Shown here: positions 55,960 through 64,000 of the stretch, piece after piece
Position numbering within the stretch: position 1 is the stretch's first letter
How the letters are laid out: every line of letters starts with the position of its first letter
DNA from: Verrucomicrobiota bacterium
GTDB taxonomy: Bacteria > Verrucomicrobiota > Verrucomicrobiia > Opitutales > Opitutaceae
Reading direction: 5' to 3'
DNA length: 64,000 bases
Assembly: GCA_016871755.1 (NCBI GenBank)
Contig: VHCJ01000004.1
Coordinates: forward strand, 62,001-126,000
Translations under genes and position numbers: made by a program
The notes under the pieces: generated by a model
What the model was told of the DNA's origin: nothing
Databases searched by the model: none
Seen by the model: the letters and a program-made list of their open reading frames with translations, nothing else

Positions 55960-57023
55960 GGGGCGGTGCCGAGACGCTGGCGCTGGTACTTGCGCCGGGT
56001 GATGTCGGCCGTCCACTCGCGGTGCTGGAGATACCAGTCGACGGTCTTCACGATCCCGGTGTCGAAGTTCTCCTGGGGGGACCAGCCGAGTTCGCGACGG
56101 ATCTTGGTGCTGTCGATTGCGTAGCGGCGGTCGTGGCCGGGGCGATCGGTCACGAAGGTGATCTGCTCGGCGTAGGAGCGGGCGTCGGCGCGCGGGGACT
56201 TTCCGTCGAGGAGGGCGCAGATGCGCCGGACGATCTCGAGGTTGGGGCGTTCGTTGAGTCCGCCGACGTTGTAGGTCTCGCCGACGCGCCCGCCGCGGAG
56301 GGCGAGCCAGATCGCGCTCGCGTGGTCCTCGACGTAAAGCCAGTCGCGGATCTGCTGGCCGTCGCCGTAGACCGGCAGCGGCTTGCCCTCCAGTGCGTTG
56401 AGGATCATCAGCGGGATCAGCTTCTCCGGAAAGTGGTAGGGACCGTAATTGTTGGAGCAGTTGGTCGTGACCACCGGAAGCCCGTAGGTGTGATGGAAGG
56501 CTCGGACCAAGTGATCGCTGGCGGCCTTGGAGGCGGAGTAGGGAGAGTTGGGCTCGTAGGGCTGCGTCTCGTCCCAGGGTGCCTCGCCTGGTTCGAGGGA
56601 ACCATAGACCTCATCCGTCGAGACGTGGAGGAAGCGGAAGGCCCGCCGGAAGTCGGCGTCGAGCGCTGACCAGTGGCGCCGCGTGGCGTTGAGCAGGCGC
56701 AGCGTGCCGACCACGTTGGTCTGGAAGAAAGGTTCAGGCGAATCGATGGAGCGGTCGACGTGGCTCTCGGCGGCGAAGTTGACGATCGCGTCGATCCGAT
56801 GCTCAGCGAGCAGCTTCGCGACGAGCGCCTCGTCGCCGATGTCGCCTTGAACGAAGACGTACCGCGGATCGGACGCGAGATCGGCGAGATTGGCTGGATT
56901 TCCCGCGTAGGTGAGCAGGTCCAGATTAACCAGGCGCTGGACCGATGACGGGGATTCGCTGAGGCGCTGGCGGATGAAGTTGCTGCCGATGAAGCCGCAG
57001 CCGCCGGTGACGAGGAGATGCAT
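55956..57023 (-). CDS. rfbB: dTDP-glucose 4,6-dehydratase
   Basis: This 355-residue short-chain dehydrogenase converts dTDP-glucose to dTDP-4-keto-6-deoxyglucose. It has the NAD motif [12 protein letters not shown], the [12 protein letters not shown] catalytic segment, [14 protein letters not shown] (YxxxK) and [14 protein letters not shown]. It starts 18 bp after the NRS/ER-like gene and overlaps rfbA by four bases (GTGA). Confidence 0.94.
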   Translation of the reverse strand: MHLLVTGGCGFIGSNFIRQRLSESPSSVQRLVNLDLLTYAGNPANLADLASDPRYVFVQGDIGDEALVAKLLAEHRIDAIVNFAAESHVDRSIDSPEPFFQTNVVGTLRLLNATRRHWSALDADFRRAFRFLHVSTDEVYGSLEPGEAPWDETQPYEPNSPYSASKAASDHLVRAFHHTYGLPVVTTNCSNNYGPYHFPEKLIPLMILNALEGKPLPVYGDGQQIRDWLYVEDHASAIWLALRGGRVGETYNVGGLNERPNLEIVRRICALLDGKSPRADARSYAEQITFVTDRPGHDRRYAIDSTKIRRELGWSPQENFDTGIVKTVDWYLQHREWTADITRRKYQRQRLGTAP

Positions 57024-57041
57024 GGGCGGAAAAGGGAGGGG

Positions 57042-57911
57042 TTAGGCCGCCTGCCAGTCGCGCAGCGAACGCCGGACGGCGTCGTGGACCTCGCTGAGGT
57101 GGATCCCGGCGGCAGCGAGCTTGGCGGAACTCATCAGGCAGTTGCTGCGCGGCGTCTTCGCGGCGGTGCGCATGAATTCGGCCTCGTCGGTGAAGAACTC
57201 GAATGACTTCGTGCACACCCCGCTCTCCTGGATCAGGCGGACGACCTCCCGCGTGGTGACGTGGCCCGGGTTGGTGACGTTGTAGGTCCCGAACGGGATG
57301 CGTTTCTCCCAGCAGGCGAAGCAGGAGCCGACGAATTCGTGGAGGTGCGAAATGGAGTTGGCCGCCTCGAGGAGCCGGGAGTAGCGCATCAGCTTGGTGA
57401 GGTAGTTGCGCGGACTGTCGACGTGGTCGAACGGGATGCGGAGACGCCAGACGTAGACGTCGGGATGACCGGCGAGGACCTCCTCGCCGAGTGCCTTCGA
57501 GCCGCTGTAGAACGAGCAGTTGTTCTGACGGAAGGTGAAGTTCGGGGCGTCGTCCTCGGTGAACCCCGAGCCGTCCGCGCGCGCGCCGGTGAAGATGCAG
57601 CCGCTCGAGACGTGACCCCACGGCACCCCGGCATCCTCGCAGGCCTCGGCGATGAGGCCCGGCAGGACGGCGTTGCCCTGCAGGCACTCGGCCTTGTGCA
57701 GCTCGCACGCGTCGACGTTCGGTTTGCCGGTGTAGCCGGCGGCGTTGATCACGAAGGTGGCCCGGTTCTCGCGCAGCGCGGCGGCGAGGAGCGCGGGGTT
57801 GGCGTAGTCCAAGTCTGCCCGGCGGATGTTCCGGAAGGCGACGCCCTTGCGGGCGAGGTGCTGCTGGAAGGCCTGACCAACGTAGCCGGAGCCGCCGAGG
57901 AGGAAGATCAT
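57042..57911 (-). CDS. NRS/ER-like bifunctional epimerase-reductase for dTDP-rhamnose
   Basis: This 289-residue Rossmann protein (LLGGSGYVGQAF) is the first gene of the rhamnose operon. Annotation pipelines would probably call it RmlD. Its motifs follow the plant NRS/ER family (UDP-4-keto-6-deoxyglucose 3,5-epimerase/4-reductase): VSSGCIFTG, GFTEDDAPNFT, SFYSGSKALGEE (YxxxK), PRNYLTKLMRYSRLLEAANS, GTYNVTNPGHVTTREVV and TPRSNCLMSSAKL. No rfbC epimerase gene is in the operon or elsewhere in the window. I infer that this single enzyme replaces RmlC and RmlD. Confidence 0.78.
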   Translation of the reverse strand: MIFLLGGSGYVGQAFQQHLARKGVAFRNIRRADLDYANPALLAAALRENRATFVINAAGYTGKPNVDACELHKAECLQGNAVLPGLIAEACEDAGVPWGHVSSGCIFTGARADGSGFTEDDAPNFTFRQNNCSFYSGSKALGEEVLAGHPDVYVWRLRIPFDHVDSPRNYLTKLMRYSRLLEAANSISHLHEFVGSCFACWEKRIPFGTYNVTNPGHVTTREVVRLIQESGVCTKSFEFFTDEAEFMRTAAKTPRSNCLMSSAKLAAAGIHLSEVHDAVRRSLRDWQAA

Positions 57912-58062
57912 GGGGACTCCACAGCGTTGGGCAGGGAGCCGGAGCGAACAAGGCGAAAGTCCGTCGATCCGCGTCGGGGCGGCGGACCCCTCCCGAGAAA
58001 GGTCTGGCCCCCCGGGAGCCCTCCCGGCACGCTGCCGGGTTTCCGCCGCTGGCGTCGTCGTC

Positions 58063-59346
58063 ATGCTCCTCTGGGCTTACCGCATTCTCTTCGCGCCGGC
58101 GCTGGTGCTGCTCGCGCCGCGCTACCTGTGGCGCATGCGCCGCCGCGGCGGCTACGCGGCGGGGTTCGCGGAGCGATTCGGCGCGACCGCATGGATCCCG
58201 CCGCGCCGGCCCGGCGTGCGGCGACTGTGGATCCAAGCGGTGAGCGTCGGCGAGTTGCTCGCGATCGCTCCCCTCCTCGAGGCACTTGCCAGGGAGCCGG
58301 ACGTGGAGGTGGTGCTGACCTGCACAACCAGCACGGGGCGGGCGCTGGCGGAGCAGCGGTACGCGGGTGTGACTGTGGCGCGCGGGTACTTTCCCCTCGA
58401 TTTCTGGCCCATCGCCGCCCGCGTGTGGTCGGCCCTCTCGCCGGATCTTCTCCTTCTGGCCGAGGGTGAACGCTGGCCCGAGCACCTTGCGCAGGCGCGC
58501 CGACGGGGAGTCAAGGTGCTTTGCTTCAACGCGCGCCTGAGCGACCGCAGCTTCCGGCGGATGCTCGCTCTGCGCTGGGCGGTCCCGCGCCTCCTTCGCG
58601 GCGTCACCCGTGTGCTGGCGGCTTCGCCCGCTGACGCGGCTCGGTTTGCGGAGGTGGGCTTCGACCCCGGCACGGTGAGCGTGACGGGCAACCTGAAGCT
58701 GGACGTGGCTCCGGAGTCCATCACGGGGCCGGAGGCCGAGGCGTTGCGCTCGGACCTGGGATTCGCCGGGAACGACCCGATTCTCCTCGGTTCCTCGACG
58801 TGGCCGGGTGAGGAGGCAGTGTTGCTCGACGTGTTCCAGCGCCTCAAGCAGCGTGGCCACGCGGTCCGGTTGCTGCTGGTTCCGCGGCATGCCGAACGCC
58901 GGGATCAGATCGTTTCCCTGCTGGCGGAGTCCCAGCTGAGCTTTCACGTGCGCTCAAGCGGGCCTGCCCCGGCGGATGCGGAGGTGACGCTGGCGGACAC
59001 GACCGGCGAGTTGCGGCGACTGACTGCGTTGGCGGCGATGGTCTTCGTCGGCAAGAGCCTGCCCCCGCACGGCGAAGGACAAACTCCGATCGAAGCCGCG
59101 GCGGCAGGCCGTCCGATCGCGATGGGTCCGGGCATGTGGAACTTTCGCGAAGTCTCGGCTGGCCTCGTCGCGGCCGGAGGAGCGGTGTGGGTCGGATCGG
59201 CGGCGGAGATTGCGGCCGTGGCGGACCGCTGGCTAAGGGAGCCGGCGGCGCGCGCGGCTGCCGGCTTGGCTGCAAGCGGGTGGCATCGCGTCAACCGGGG
59301 TGCGCTGCAGCGCACCCTGGAAGTGATCCGGGCGGAATGGGGCTGA
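58063..59346 (+). CDS. waaA: 3-deoxy-D-manno-octulosonic acid transferase
   Basis: This 427-residue inner-membrane-associated glycosyltransferase adds Kdo to lipid A precursor, so the organism should make LPS. It has a hydrophobic N-terminus (RILFAPALVLLAPRYL), the catalytic-Glu motif WIQAVSVGELLA, LLLLAEGERWPE, the TGNLKLD segment and the C-terminal acceptor-side motif PPHGEGQTPIEAAAAG in place of the usual GGHNPLEPA. ATG 58063 follows GTCGTCGTC and has no Shine-Dalgarno sequence. It is divergent from the rhamnose operon (151 bp). Confidence 0.9.
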   Translation: MLLWAYRILFAPALVLLAPRYLWRMRRRGGYAAGFAERFGATAWIPPRRPGVRRLWIQAVSVGELLAIAPLLEALAREPDVEVVLTCTTSTGRALAEQRYAGVTVARGYFPLDFWPIAARVWSALSPDLLLLAEGERWPEHLAQARRRGVKVLCFNARLSDRSFRRMLALRWAVPRLLRGVTRVLAASPADAARFAEVGFDPGTVSVTGNLKLDVAPESITGPEAEALRSDLGFAGNDPILLGSSTWPGEEAVLLDVFQRLKQRGHAVRLLLVPRHAERRDQIVSLLAESQLSFHVRSSGPAPADAEVTLADTTGELRRLTALAAMVFVGKSLPPHGEGQTPIEAAAAGRPIAMGPGMWNFREVSAGLVAAGGAVWVGSAAEIAAVADRWLREPAARAAAGLAASGWHRVNRGALQRTLEVIRAEWG

Positions 59347-59411
59347 CGCAAGGAACCGCCGTTTTAAGTTTGCCGGGAGCGGTGGCGGGCGTAGAACCGA
59401 CGTTTTGTCTG

Positions 59412-62039
59412 ATGCAGACTCACGGTCCCAAACGTGTCTACACCCCTCGGTCCGTGGAGTTTTGGTTCGGCAAACTGGCCGGTGAATGGGAGAGCGCGTT
59501 CACGGAAAGGCAGTTGGATGAAGGCGCAAAAATCTACCGCGAAGGCGAAGTGCGGGAGTTGGAGCTCACGGATCACGACGCGATCGTCCACCGCCGGGTG
59601 GAGAAGCGGGATGAGTATGTGGTGATCGAGTGGGATTCGGCCGGCCTGCGGGTCCGATCATCGACCACGGATGCGGAGGTGTCGCGGGCGCTGGCGGTGG
59701 CTGGCTTGCACGAAATTGAGGAGTTGGTGGCGGACGAAATCTCGCCGCTGCCCGATGACTTTCCGGCCGGCGGCGTCCCAGCCGGGGGCGAGAAACCGTC
59801 GCTGGGGTCCCGTCCGCCCCTGCCCCTGCGGGATTCACGTGCCACGGCGCCCGTAAAGCCGGGTCTGGCGCGTCCGGCGGCGGGTCCGGTTGTGGCGGGC
59901 GGCGCGGCGCGGCCCCTTGTTTTGACGTTCGTGACGCGGGTGGAAGGTCTGATCTTCCAGGCGCACTGGCGGAATCCGGATGGCGGCCGCTCGCCGGCGC
60001 ATGGGGCGGCGGCGCATGCCCCGGGCGTTCCGCACGTGTCGTCGGCGGAGCGGGCGAAGTTGATCGGTCTCGCGGCGTATGCCCGCAAGGCGCACTTCGC
60101 GTACCACACCGACGCCGGGAGCTACACGCTCTCCTCGGTGGTGGAGATTCCCAATTTCCTGAAGGTGACGCTCCCGGCATGGAAGCGTCTCTTTGCGGTC
60201 GAACTCGACGAAGCCTCCGTGCGTCTCCTGCGCGGACCGCTGTCGATCGAGGTCGAGGCGGTCGCGGAGCGGCGGGGGGGACGCGGCGGAGCGGCGGGCA
60301 CGCTGGACCTGCGCTGGATTTTCCGAGCGGGCGAGCGCCTGTTGACGGATGAGGAAGTGGCGCTGGTCACGCGCAGCGGCACCAACCCGATGATTCTGCC
60401 CAGCCTCGGCATCGTGACCCTGCCGGCGGAGAAGCTCGCGTCGGTGGCGGCGTGGCAGCGGAACGTGGCGGAGACCCATGCGGATGGATCGCTCTCTCCG
60501 TACCTGATCTTCTCCCTCTTCAACGACACCAAGCTCAAGCTGACGCTGTCGCCGGAACTCGAGGCATGGCGCCAGCGCGTCCTCGCGGCGACCTGCGAAC
60601 CGCCCTCGCTCCCGTCCTGGCTGCGCCCGTACCAGCGCCGCGGCGTCGAGTGGATGAGCCACCTCTGCGACGTCGGATGTCACGGTCTGCTGGCGGACGA
60701 GATGGGTCTCGGCAAGACGCTCCAGGTCCTGTCGCTGCTCGCCTCGCGGGCCGTCGCCGGTCGCCCGCACCTCATCGTGTGCCCCGCGAGCGTGGTTCCG
60801 GTGTGGCGGGAGGAGATCGCCAAGTTCTTCCCGGAGTTCGCGGTCGACGTGCTGAAGACCGGGCATGACTTCGCCCAGCGCAAGGATCCCGTGATCTGGC
60901 TGGCGAGCTACACCCAGCTCCGCAAGCACCGCGCGCTCTTGGAGGGCACGGAGTTCGGCTATGCCATCCTCGACGAGGGGCAGTTCATCAAGAATCCCGA
61001 CGCCAAGGTGACGCAGACCTGCTTTGCGATCCGCGCCCGGCACCGGATCGTCCTCACCGGGACGCCGCTTGAGAACCGGCAACTCGATCTTTGGAGCATC
61101 TTCCGTTTTCTTCTGCCGGGGCTTCTCGGGTCGCGGGCCGGATTTGAGGCGGCGCTTTCCGGCGACCGCGCCGGTACGCTCGAGCGCTTGCGCGCGCAGC
61201 TGGCGCCGTTCATCCTCCGCCGGACCAAGAACGAGGTCGCGACCGAGCTGCCTCCGAAGGTGGAGATGGAGCTGATCTGCCCCATGACCGACGTGCAGCG
61301 CGCGGAGTACGCCCGCATCTGCACCGAGGGCCTGCAGCGTCTGGGTGACGACGTTGGCGCGGCGATGCGCGAGAAGAGCTTCGGTTTCCTCGCGCTTCTC
61401 ACGCGACTTCGGCAGGCCTGCTGCGACCCGGACATGCTGCCCTGGCTGCATGCGCCGCTGAGCGACTCGGGCAAGCTCAACCTTCTCGTCGAGAAACTCG
61501 CGGAGGTCGTCGGCAGCGGGCACAAGGTCGTGATCTTCTCGCAGTTCGTGATGCTGCTCGACCGCGTGCGGCTGGCGCTGGCGCAGAGTTTCCCGGATCT
61601 GCCGCGCTACGAACTCACCGGCATGACGCTTGACCGCCTCAAGCCGGTTCAGGCCTTCCAGACCGCGCCCGGAGCGGCGGTCATGCTCGTCTCGCTCAAG
61701 GCCGCCGGCACGGGCATCACCCTGCACGCGGCGGACTACGTCTTCTTGCTCGACCCGTGGTGGAACCCGGCGGTCGAGGCCCAGGCCGTGGATCGCGTGC
61801 ACCGCATTGGCCAGAAGAGCACCGTCTTCGTGTACCGGATGGTCACGGCGGGCACGATCGAGGAGCGCATCGAGGCGCTCAAGGCCTCGAAGAAGGATCT
61901 CTTCGACCGGCTGGTGGGAGGACTCGGCGGCGACTTCGATCTCAGTCAACATTTTACCTCGTTGCGCGAACTGACTCAGCTGACCAGCGCAGCGACGGAG
62001 ACGACGGAGCAACCAGCCGAGTTTGTCGCCGGATCGTAA
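59412..62039 (+). CDS. SNF2-family DNA helicase/translocase
   Basis: This protein of about 875 residues has an N-terminal region of about 400 residues without a recognised domain (no SWIM Cys motif) and a SNF2 motor: LLADEMGLGKTLQVLSLLAS (motif I, near residue 427), ILDEGQFIKN (motif II, DEGQ instead of DEAH), LTGTPLENRQLDLWSIF (motif III) and the C-terminal lobe with LKAAGTGITLHAADYVFLLD and VDRVHRIGQ (motifs V-VI). Bacterial SNF2 proteins translocate on DNA or remodel protein-DNA complexes. ATG 59412 is chosen; an upstream frame to 59136 overlaps waaA. Confidence 0.9.
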   Translation: MQTHGPKRVYTPRSVEFWFGKLAGEWESAFTERQLDEGAKIYREGEVRELELTDHDAIVHRRVEKRDEYVVIEWDSAGLRVRSSTTDAEVSRALAVAGLHEIEELVADEISPLPDDFPAGGVPAGGEKPSLGSRPPLPLRDSRATAPVKPGLARPAAGPVVAGGAARPLVLTFVTRVEGLIFQAHWRNPDGGRSPAHGAAAHAPGVPHVSSAERAKLIGLAAYARKAHFAYHTDAGSYTLSSVVEIPNFLKVTLPAWKRLFAVELDEASVRLLRGPLSIEVEAVAERRGGRGGAAGTLDLRWIFRAGERLLTDEEVALVTRSGTNPMILPSLGIVTLPAEKLASVAAWQRNVAETHADGSLSPYLIFSLFNDTKLKLTLSPELEAWRQRVLAATCEPPSLPSWLRPYQRRGVEWMSHLCDVGCHGLLADEMGLGKTLQVLSLLASRAVAGRPHLIVCPASVVPVWREEIAKFFPEFAVDVLKTGHDFAQRKDPVIWLASYTQLRKHRALLEGTEFGYAILDEGQFIKNPDAKVTQTCFAIRARHRIVLTGTPLENRQLDLWSIFRFLLPGLLGSRAGFEAALSGDRAGTLERLRAQLAPFILRRTKNEVATELPPKVEMELICPMTDVQRAEYARICTEGLQRLGDDVGAAMREKSFGFLALLTRLRQACCDPDMLPWLHAPLSDSGKLNLLVEKLAEVVGSGHKVVIFSQFVMLLDRVRLALAQSFPDLPRYELTGMTLDRLKPVQAFQTAPGAAVMLVSLKAAGTGITLHAADYVFLLDPWWNPAVEAQAVDRVHRIGQKSTVFVYRMVTAGTIEERIEALKASKKDLFDRLVGGLGGDFDLSQHFTSLRELTQLTSAATETTEQPAEFVAGS

Positions 62040-62073
62040 CGTTTGTGCCGGGACGGTGCCGGCCGCGTAACGT

Positions 62074-62083
62074 GTTCGCGAAC
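62074..62083. promoter_or_regulatory. GTTCGCGAAC palindrome upstream of the second TonB receptor
   Basis: A perfect 10-bp palindrome, overlapped by the palindrome AACCGGTT (62081-62088), lies 52 bp before ATG 62135. Short GC-containing palindromes are common in this DNA, so regulatory meaning is uncertain. Confidence 0.25.
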
Positions 62084-62134
62084 CGGTTGAATTCGGTTTG
62101 TCTGCGGATTTGACCGCCGACGAACTCCGGGCCC

Positions 62135-64000
62135 ATGCCGCTGCGCTGGTCCCGATTCTTCCGACTCTTGGTTTCTCTGCTCTTCCTTGCTGCACTCGCC
62201 GGAGTCTCCGGTGCGTGGGCGCAGGACGCTGCCGCAAATGGTCGGATCGCGGGCAAGATCCTCAACGCCAGCACCGGCATGTCGGTGCCGAGTGCGACGG
62301 TGACGGTCGCGGGGACAGGTCTCAGTGCGACGACGGCCCTCGACGGTTCGTACGTGCTCGATGACGTCCCGGCCGGAACGCAGGATGTATCAGTGACTCG
62401 CGACGGCTACCAAACCGCGAACGTCACCGGGGTGGTGGTCACGGCTGGAGAAACGGCCCGCATTGATGCGCCCCTCAACCCCGTCGCCGAGCAGATCATC
62501 ACCATGGAGGCCTTCTCCGTCGCGGCGGCGGTCGTGCAGCAGTCGGGCCTGGGTCTCCTCCTGACCCGTCAGAAGGCCGTGGCGGTGAGTGACGCGATCG
62601 CCTCCGACGAGATCAGCCGCCTCGCGGTGGGCAATGCCGCAGAGGCGCTTGGCAAGACTCCCGGGACCTCGGTGGTGGACGGAAAGTACGTCGTGATCCG
62701 CGGCCTGGGTGACCGGTACACGAACACGCAGATGAACGGCACCTCGGTCCCGAGCGCGGACCCGGACCGTCGGGCGGTGCAGTTGGATCAATTTCCCAGC
62801 GACGTGATCGACAGCATCACCACGCTCAAGTCGTTCACGCCGGACCAGCCGGGGGCCTTCTCCGGTGGCAGCGTCAACATCAAAACGAAGTCTTTCCCGG
62901 AGGAGTTCTTCCTCACGCTGTCCGCGAAGACGGCCTTCACCACCACCGTGACCGGCGAACCGATCCTCGGGGTGCCGGGCGGCGGCAAGGGTTGGCAGGG
63001 GCGCGACGACGGCACCCGGGGGCTTTCGTCGGCCGTGCCGAATCCGATGCCGCCCTCCCTCACGACCACCACGGCGCAACTCGCGGCGCGGACCGGGAAC
63101 TTCGGTCCGGCGGAGCAACTCGACGCCCTCTCGAAGGGCTTTCACAACGCCACGTTCTTCCCCCGCAGCCGGAAGGCCCGGCCGGACTCGGGCTTCGGCG
63201 TGGCGATTGGGGACAGCATCTCGCTCGAGAACGGACAAACTTACGGTTACGTCGCGAGCCTCTCCTACGAGCGCTCGACGCAACACTACACGGACGGCAT
63301 CACGGGCCGCTACGCGCAGGGCAGCGTCAACCCGGCGAGCCCAAGCTTCGTCGACATCAGCCGCGTCTTCACGACGGACGTCTCGGCCTATAACTTCGCC
63401 GCGGCTTACCGTCAGTTCCCGAACGTTCCCGGAGGAAAGCCGGCGTTCGGCGTCACCCAGAGCTCGGAGAACGTCGACTGGGGGTCGTATCTTCAACTCT
63501 CTTGGCGTCCCCGCTACAATCACGAGTTCGTTGCGACCTTCTTCCACAACCAGTCCGCGGAGGATCGCGTGCAGCGCGGCGTCGGTGAGGCGGTGCGCTC
63601 CGATTCCGGCGGCGAGTTCCGCGAGAACTACGACCTGCTCTATACGGAGCGAGGCGTCACCTCGTTCCAGCTCTCCGGCAAGAGCAACCTCGAGTCGTGG
63701 AACGACGCCACCCTGGAGTGGCGGGCGTCGCTCAGCCGCAGCACGCAGGACCAGCCCGACTACCGCAATTTCGAATTCAAGTGGAGCTTCACCCTGCAGG
63801 AGTTCGATCCCTCGGGGATCACGAACAGTCGCTACTTCCGCGAACTGCAGGAGGAGTCCCGCGACGTCGCGGTGGATTTCACCCGTCCGTTCGCCCTCGC
63901 CGGCGGGCGCAGCTTCACGCTGAAGACCGGATTGGCGCACACGGACGGTGACCGCACGAACCGCGAGCGCGCGTTTTCGATCGAGGGCGCAAATACCCGC
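62135..64000 (+). CDS. TonB-dependent receptor with carboxypeptidase-like domain (3' end outside window)
   Basis: The first 622 residues are inside the window and the frame is open at the edge. There is a signal peptide (FFRLLVSLLFLAALAGVSGA, cleavage near AWA-QD), a CarboxypepD_reg/Ig-like domain (GRIAGKILNASTGMSVPSAT to VTAGETARIDAPL), the plug domain (AEALGKTPGTSVVDGKYVVI, RGLGDRYTNTQMNG, DQFPSDVIDSITTLKSF, GGSVNIKTKS) and the start of the barrel. This architecture is shared with receptors for glycans, siderophores and other large ligands. The ligand cannot be deduced. ATG 62135 lacks a Shine-Dalgarno sequence. Confidence 0.9.
   Translation, partial: MPLRWSRFFRLLVSLLFLAALAGVSGAWAQDAAANGRIAGKILNASTGMSVPSATVTVAGTGLSATTALDGSYVLDDVPAGTQDVSVTRDGYQTANVTGVVVTAGETARIDAPLNPVAEQIITMEAFSVAAAVVQQSGLGLLLTRQKAVAVSDAIASDEISRLAVGNAAEALGKTPGTSVVDGKYVVIRGLGDRYTNTQMNGTSVPSADPDRRAVQLDQFPSDVIDSITTLKSFTPDQPGAFSGGSVNIKTKSFPEEFFLTLSAKTAFTTTVTGEPILGVPGGGKGWQGRDDGTRGLSSAVPNPMPPSLTTTTAQLAARTGNFGPAEQLDALSKGFHNATFFPRSRKARPDSGFGVAIGDSISLENGQTYGYVASLSYERSTQHYTDGITGRYAQGSVNPASPSFVDISRVFTTDVSAYNFAAAYRQFPNVPGGKPAFGVTQSSENVDWGSYLQLSWRPRYNHEFVATFFHNQSAEDRVQRGVGEAVRSDSGGEFRENYDLLYTERGVTSFQLSGKSNLESWNDATLEWRASLSRSTQDQPDYRNFEFKWSFTLQEFDPSGITNSRYFRELQEESRDVAVDFTRPFALAGGRSFTLKTGLAHTDGDRTNRERAFSIEGANTR

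Noticed and set aside
56926-58947. 673-codon open frame on the minus strand
   Set aside because: It crosses rfbB, the NRS/ER gene and waaA in other frames and shows no motif.
59835-62237. 800-codon open frame antisense to the SNF2 gene
   Set aside because: The SNF2 gene has all helicase motifs in the opposite strand, and this product has none.

Overview
The window is GC-rich, densely coded chromosomal DNA that fits a Verrucomicrobiota bacterium of the Opitutaceae type. This is an inference from content: paired planctomycete-type cytochrome proteins (PSCyt1/DUF1549/DUF1553) with their DUF1501 partners, a 51-residue small basic protein of the Verrucomicrobia/Chlamydiae type, two TonB-dependent receptors, LPS and rhamnose genes, and start codons that mostly lack a Shine-Dalgarno sequence. 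There is no rRNA, CRISPR array, prophage or intact insertion sequence. Two tRNA genes are present, Pro-CGG and Arg-CCG.

Layout. 0.2-6 kb: an HDOD protein, nagB, and a run of an HpcH/HpaI aldolase, a DapA/NanA-type lyase, an MFS transporter and a GNAT acetyltransferase. 6-10 kb (minus strand): an NMT1-type ABC importer operon with ATPase, permease, the truncated remnant of one substrate-binding lipoprotein, an amidohydrolase and an intact second binding protein. 10-18.7 kb: TPR protein, M42 peptidase, hisA, a flavin disulfide reductase, a DJ-1 protein, a Tsp/Prc protease, a rhomboid and a ferredoxin. 18.8-23.7 kb: a TonB receptor, a YkvA-like protein and a kinase/divergent-enolase pair. 23.9-28.3 kb: a sulfate uptake operon (DUF2292 protein, sbp, cysT, cysW, cysA) headed by two palindromes. 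28.5-34 kb: a sugar isomerase-like protein, tRNA-Pro, a membrane protein broken by an in-frame TAG, and rdgB, ribD and an MBL hydrolase.

34-46 kb: a Gfo/Idh oxidoreductase followed by a PSCyt1/DUF1549/DUF1553-DUF1501 pair on the plus strand, which faces a second such pair on the minus strand. The second pair lies downstream of a ferritin-like protein and an AraC regulator. 46-52.5 kb: twin bacterial PH-domain membrane proteins, a transposase relic, tRNA-Arg, and a translation-themed minus-strand cluster (two methyltransferases, a 33-residue basic peptide, RimO, CutA, the small basic protein) with two good terminators. 52.5-64 kb: a ThuA-ankyrin fusion, a dTDP-rhamnose operon, waaA, a SNF2 helicase, and a TonB receptor that runs off the window end.

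The most interesting items are four. The rhamnose operon has rfbA and rfbB but replaces RmlC and RmlD with one protein resembling the plant NRS/ER epimerase-reductase. An enolase paralogue has active-site substitutions and a linked kinase. Two cytochrome/DUF1501 modules face each other tail to tail. A 35-bp sequence lies 3' of both tRNA genes, and one copy sits beside a transposase tail, which suggests that it is an insertion-sequence end.
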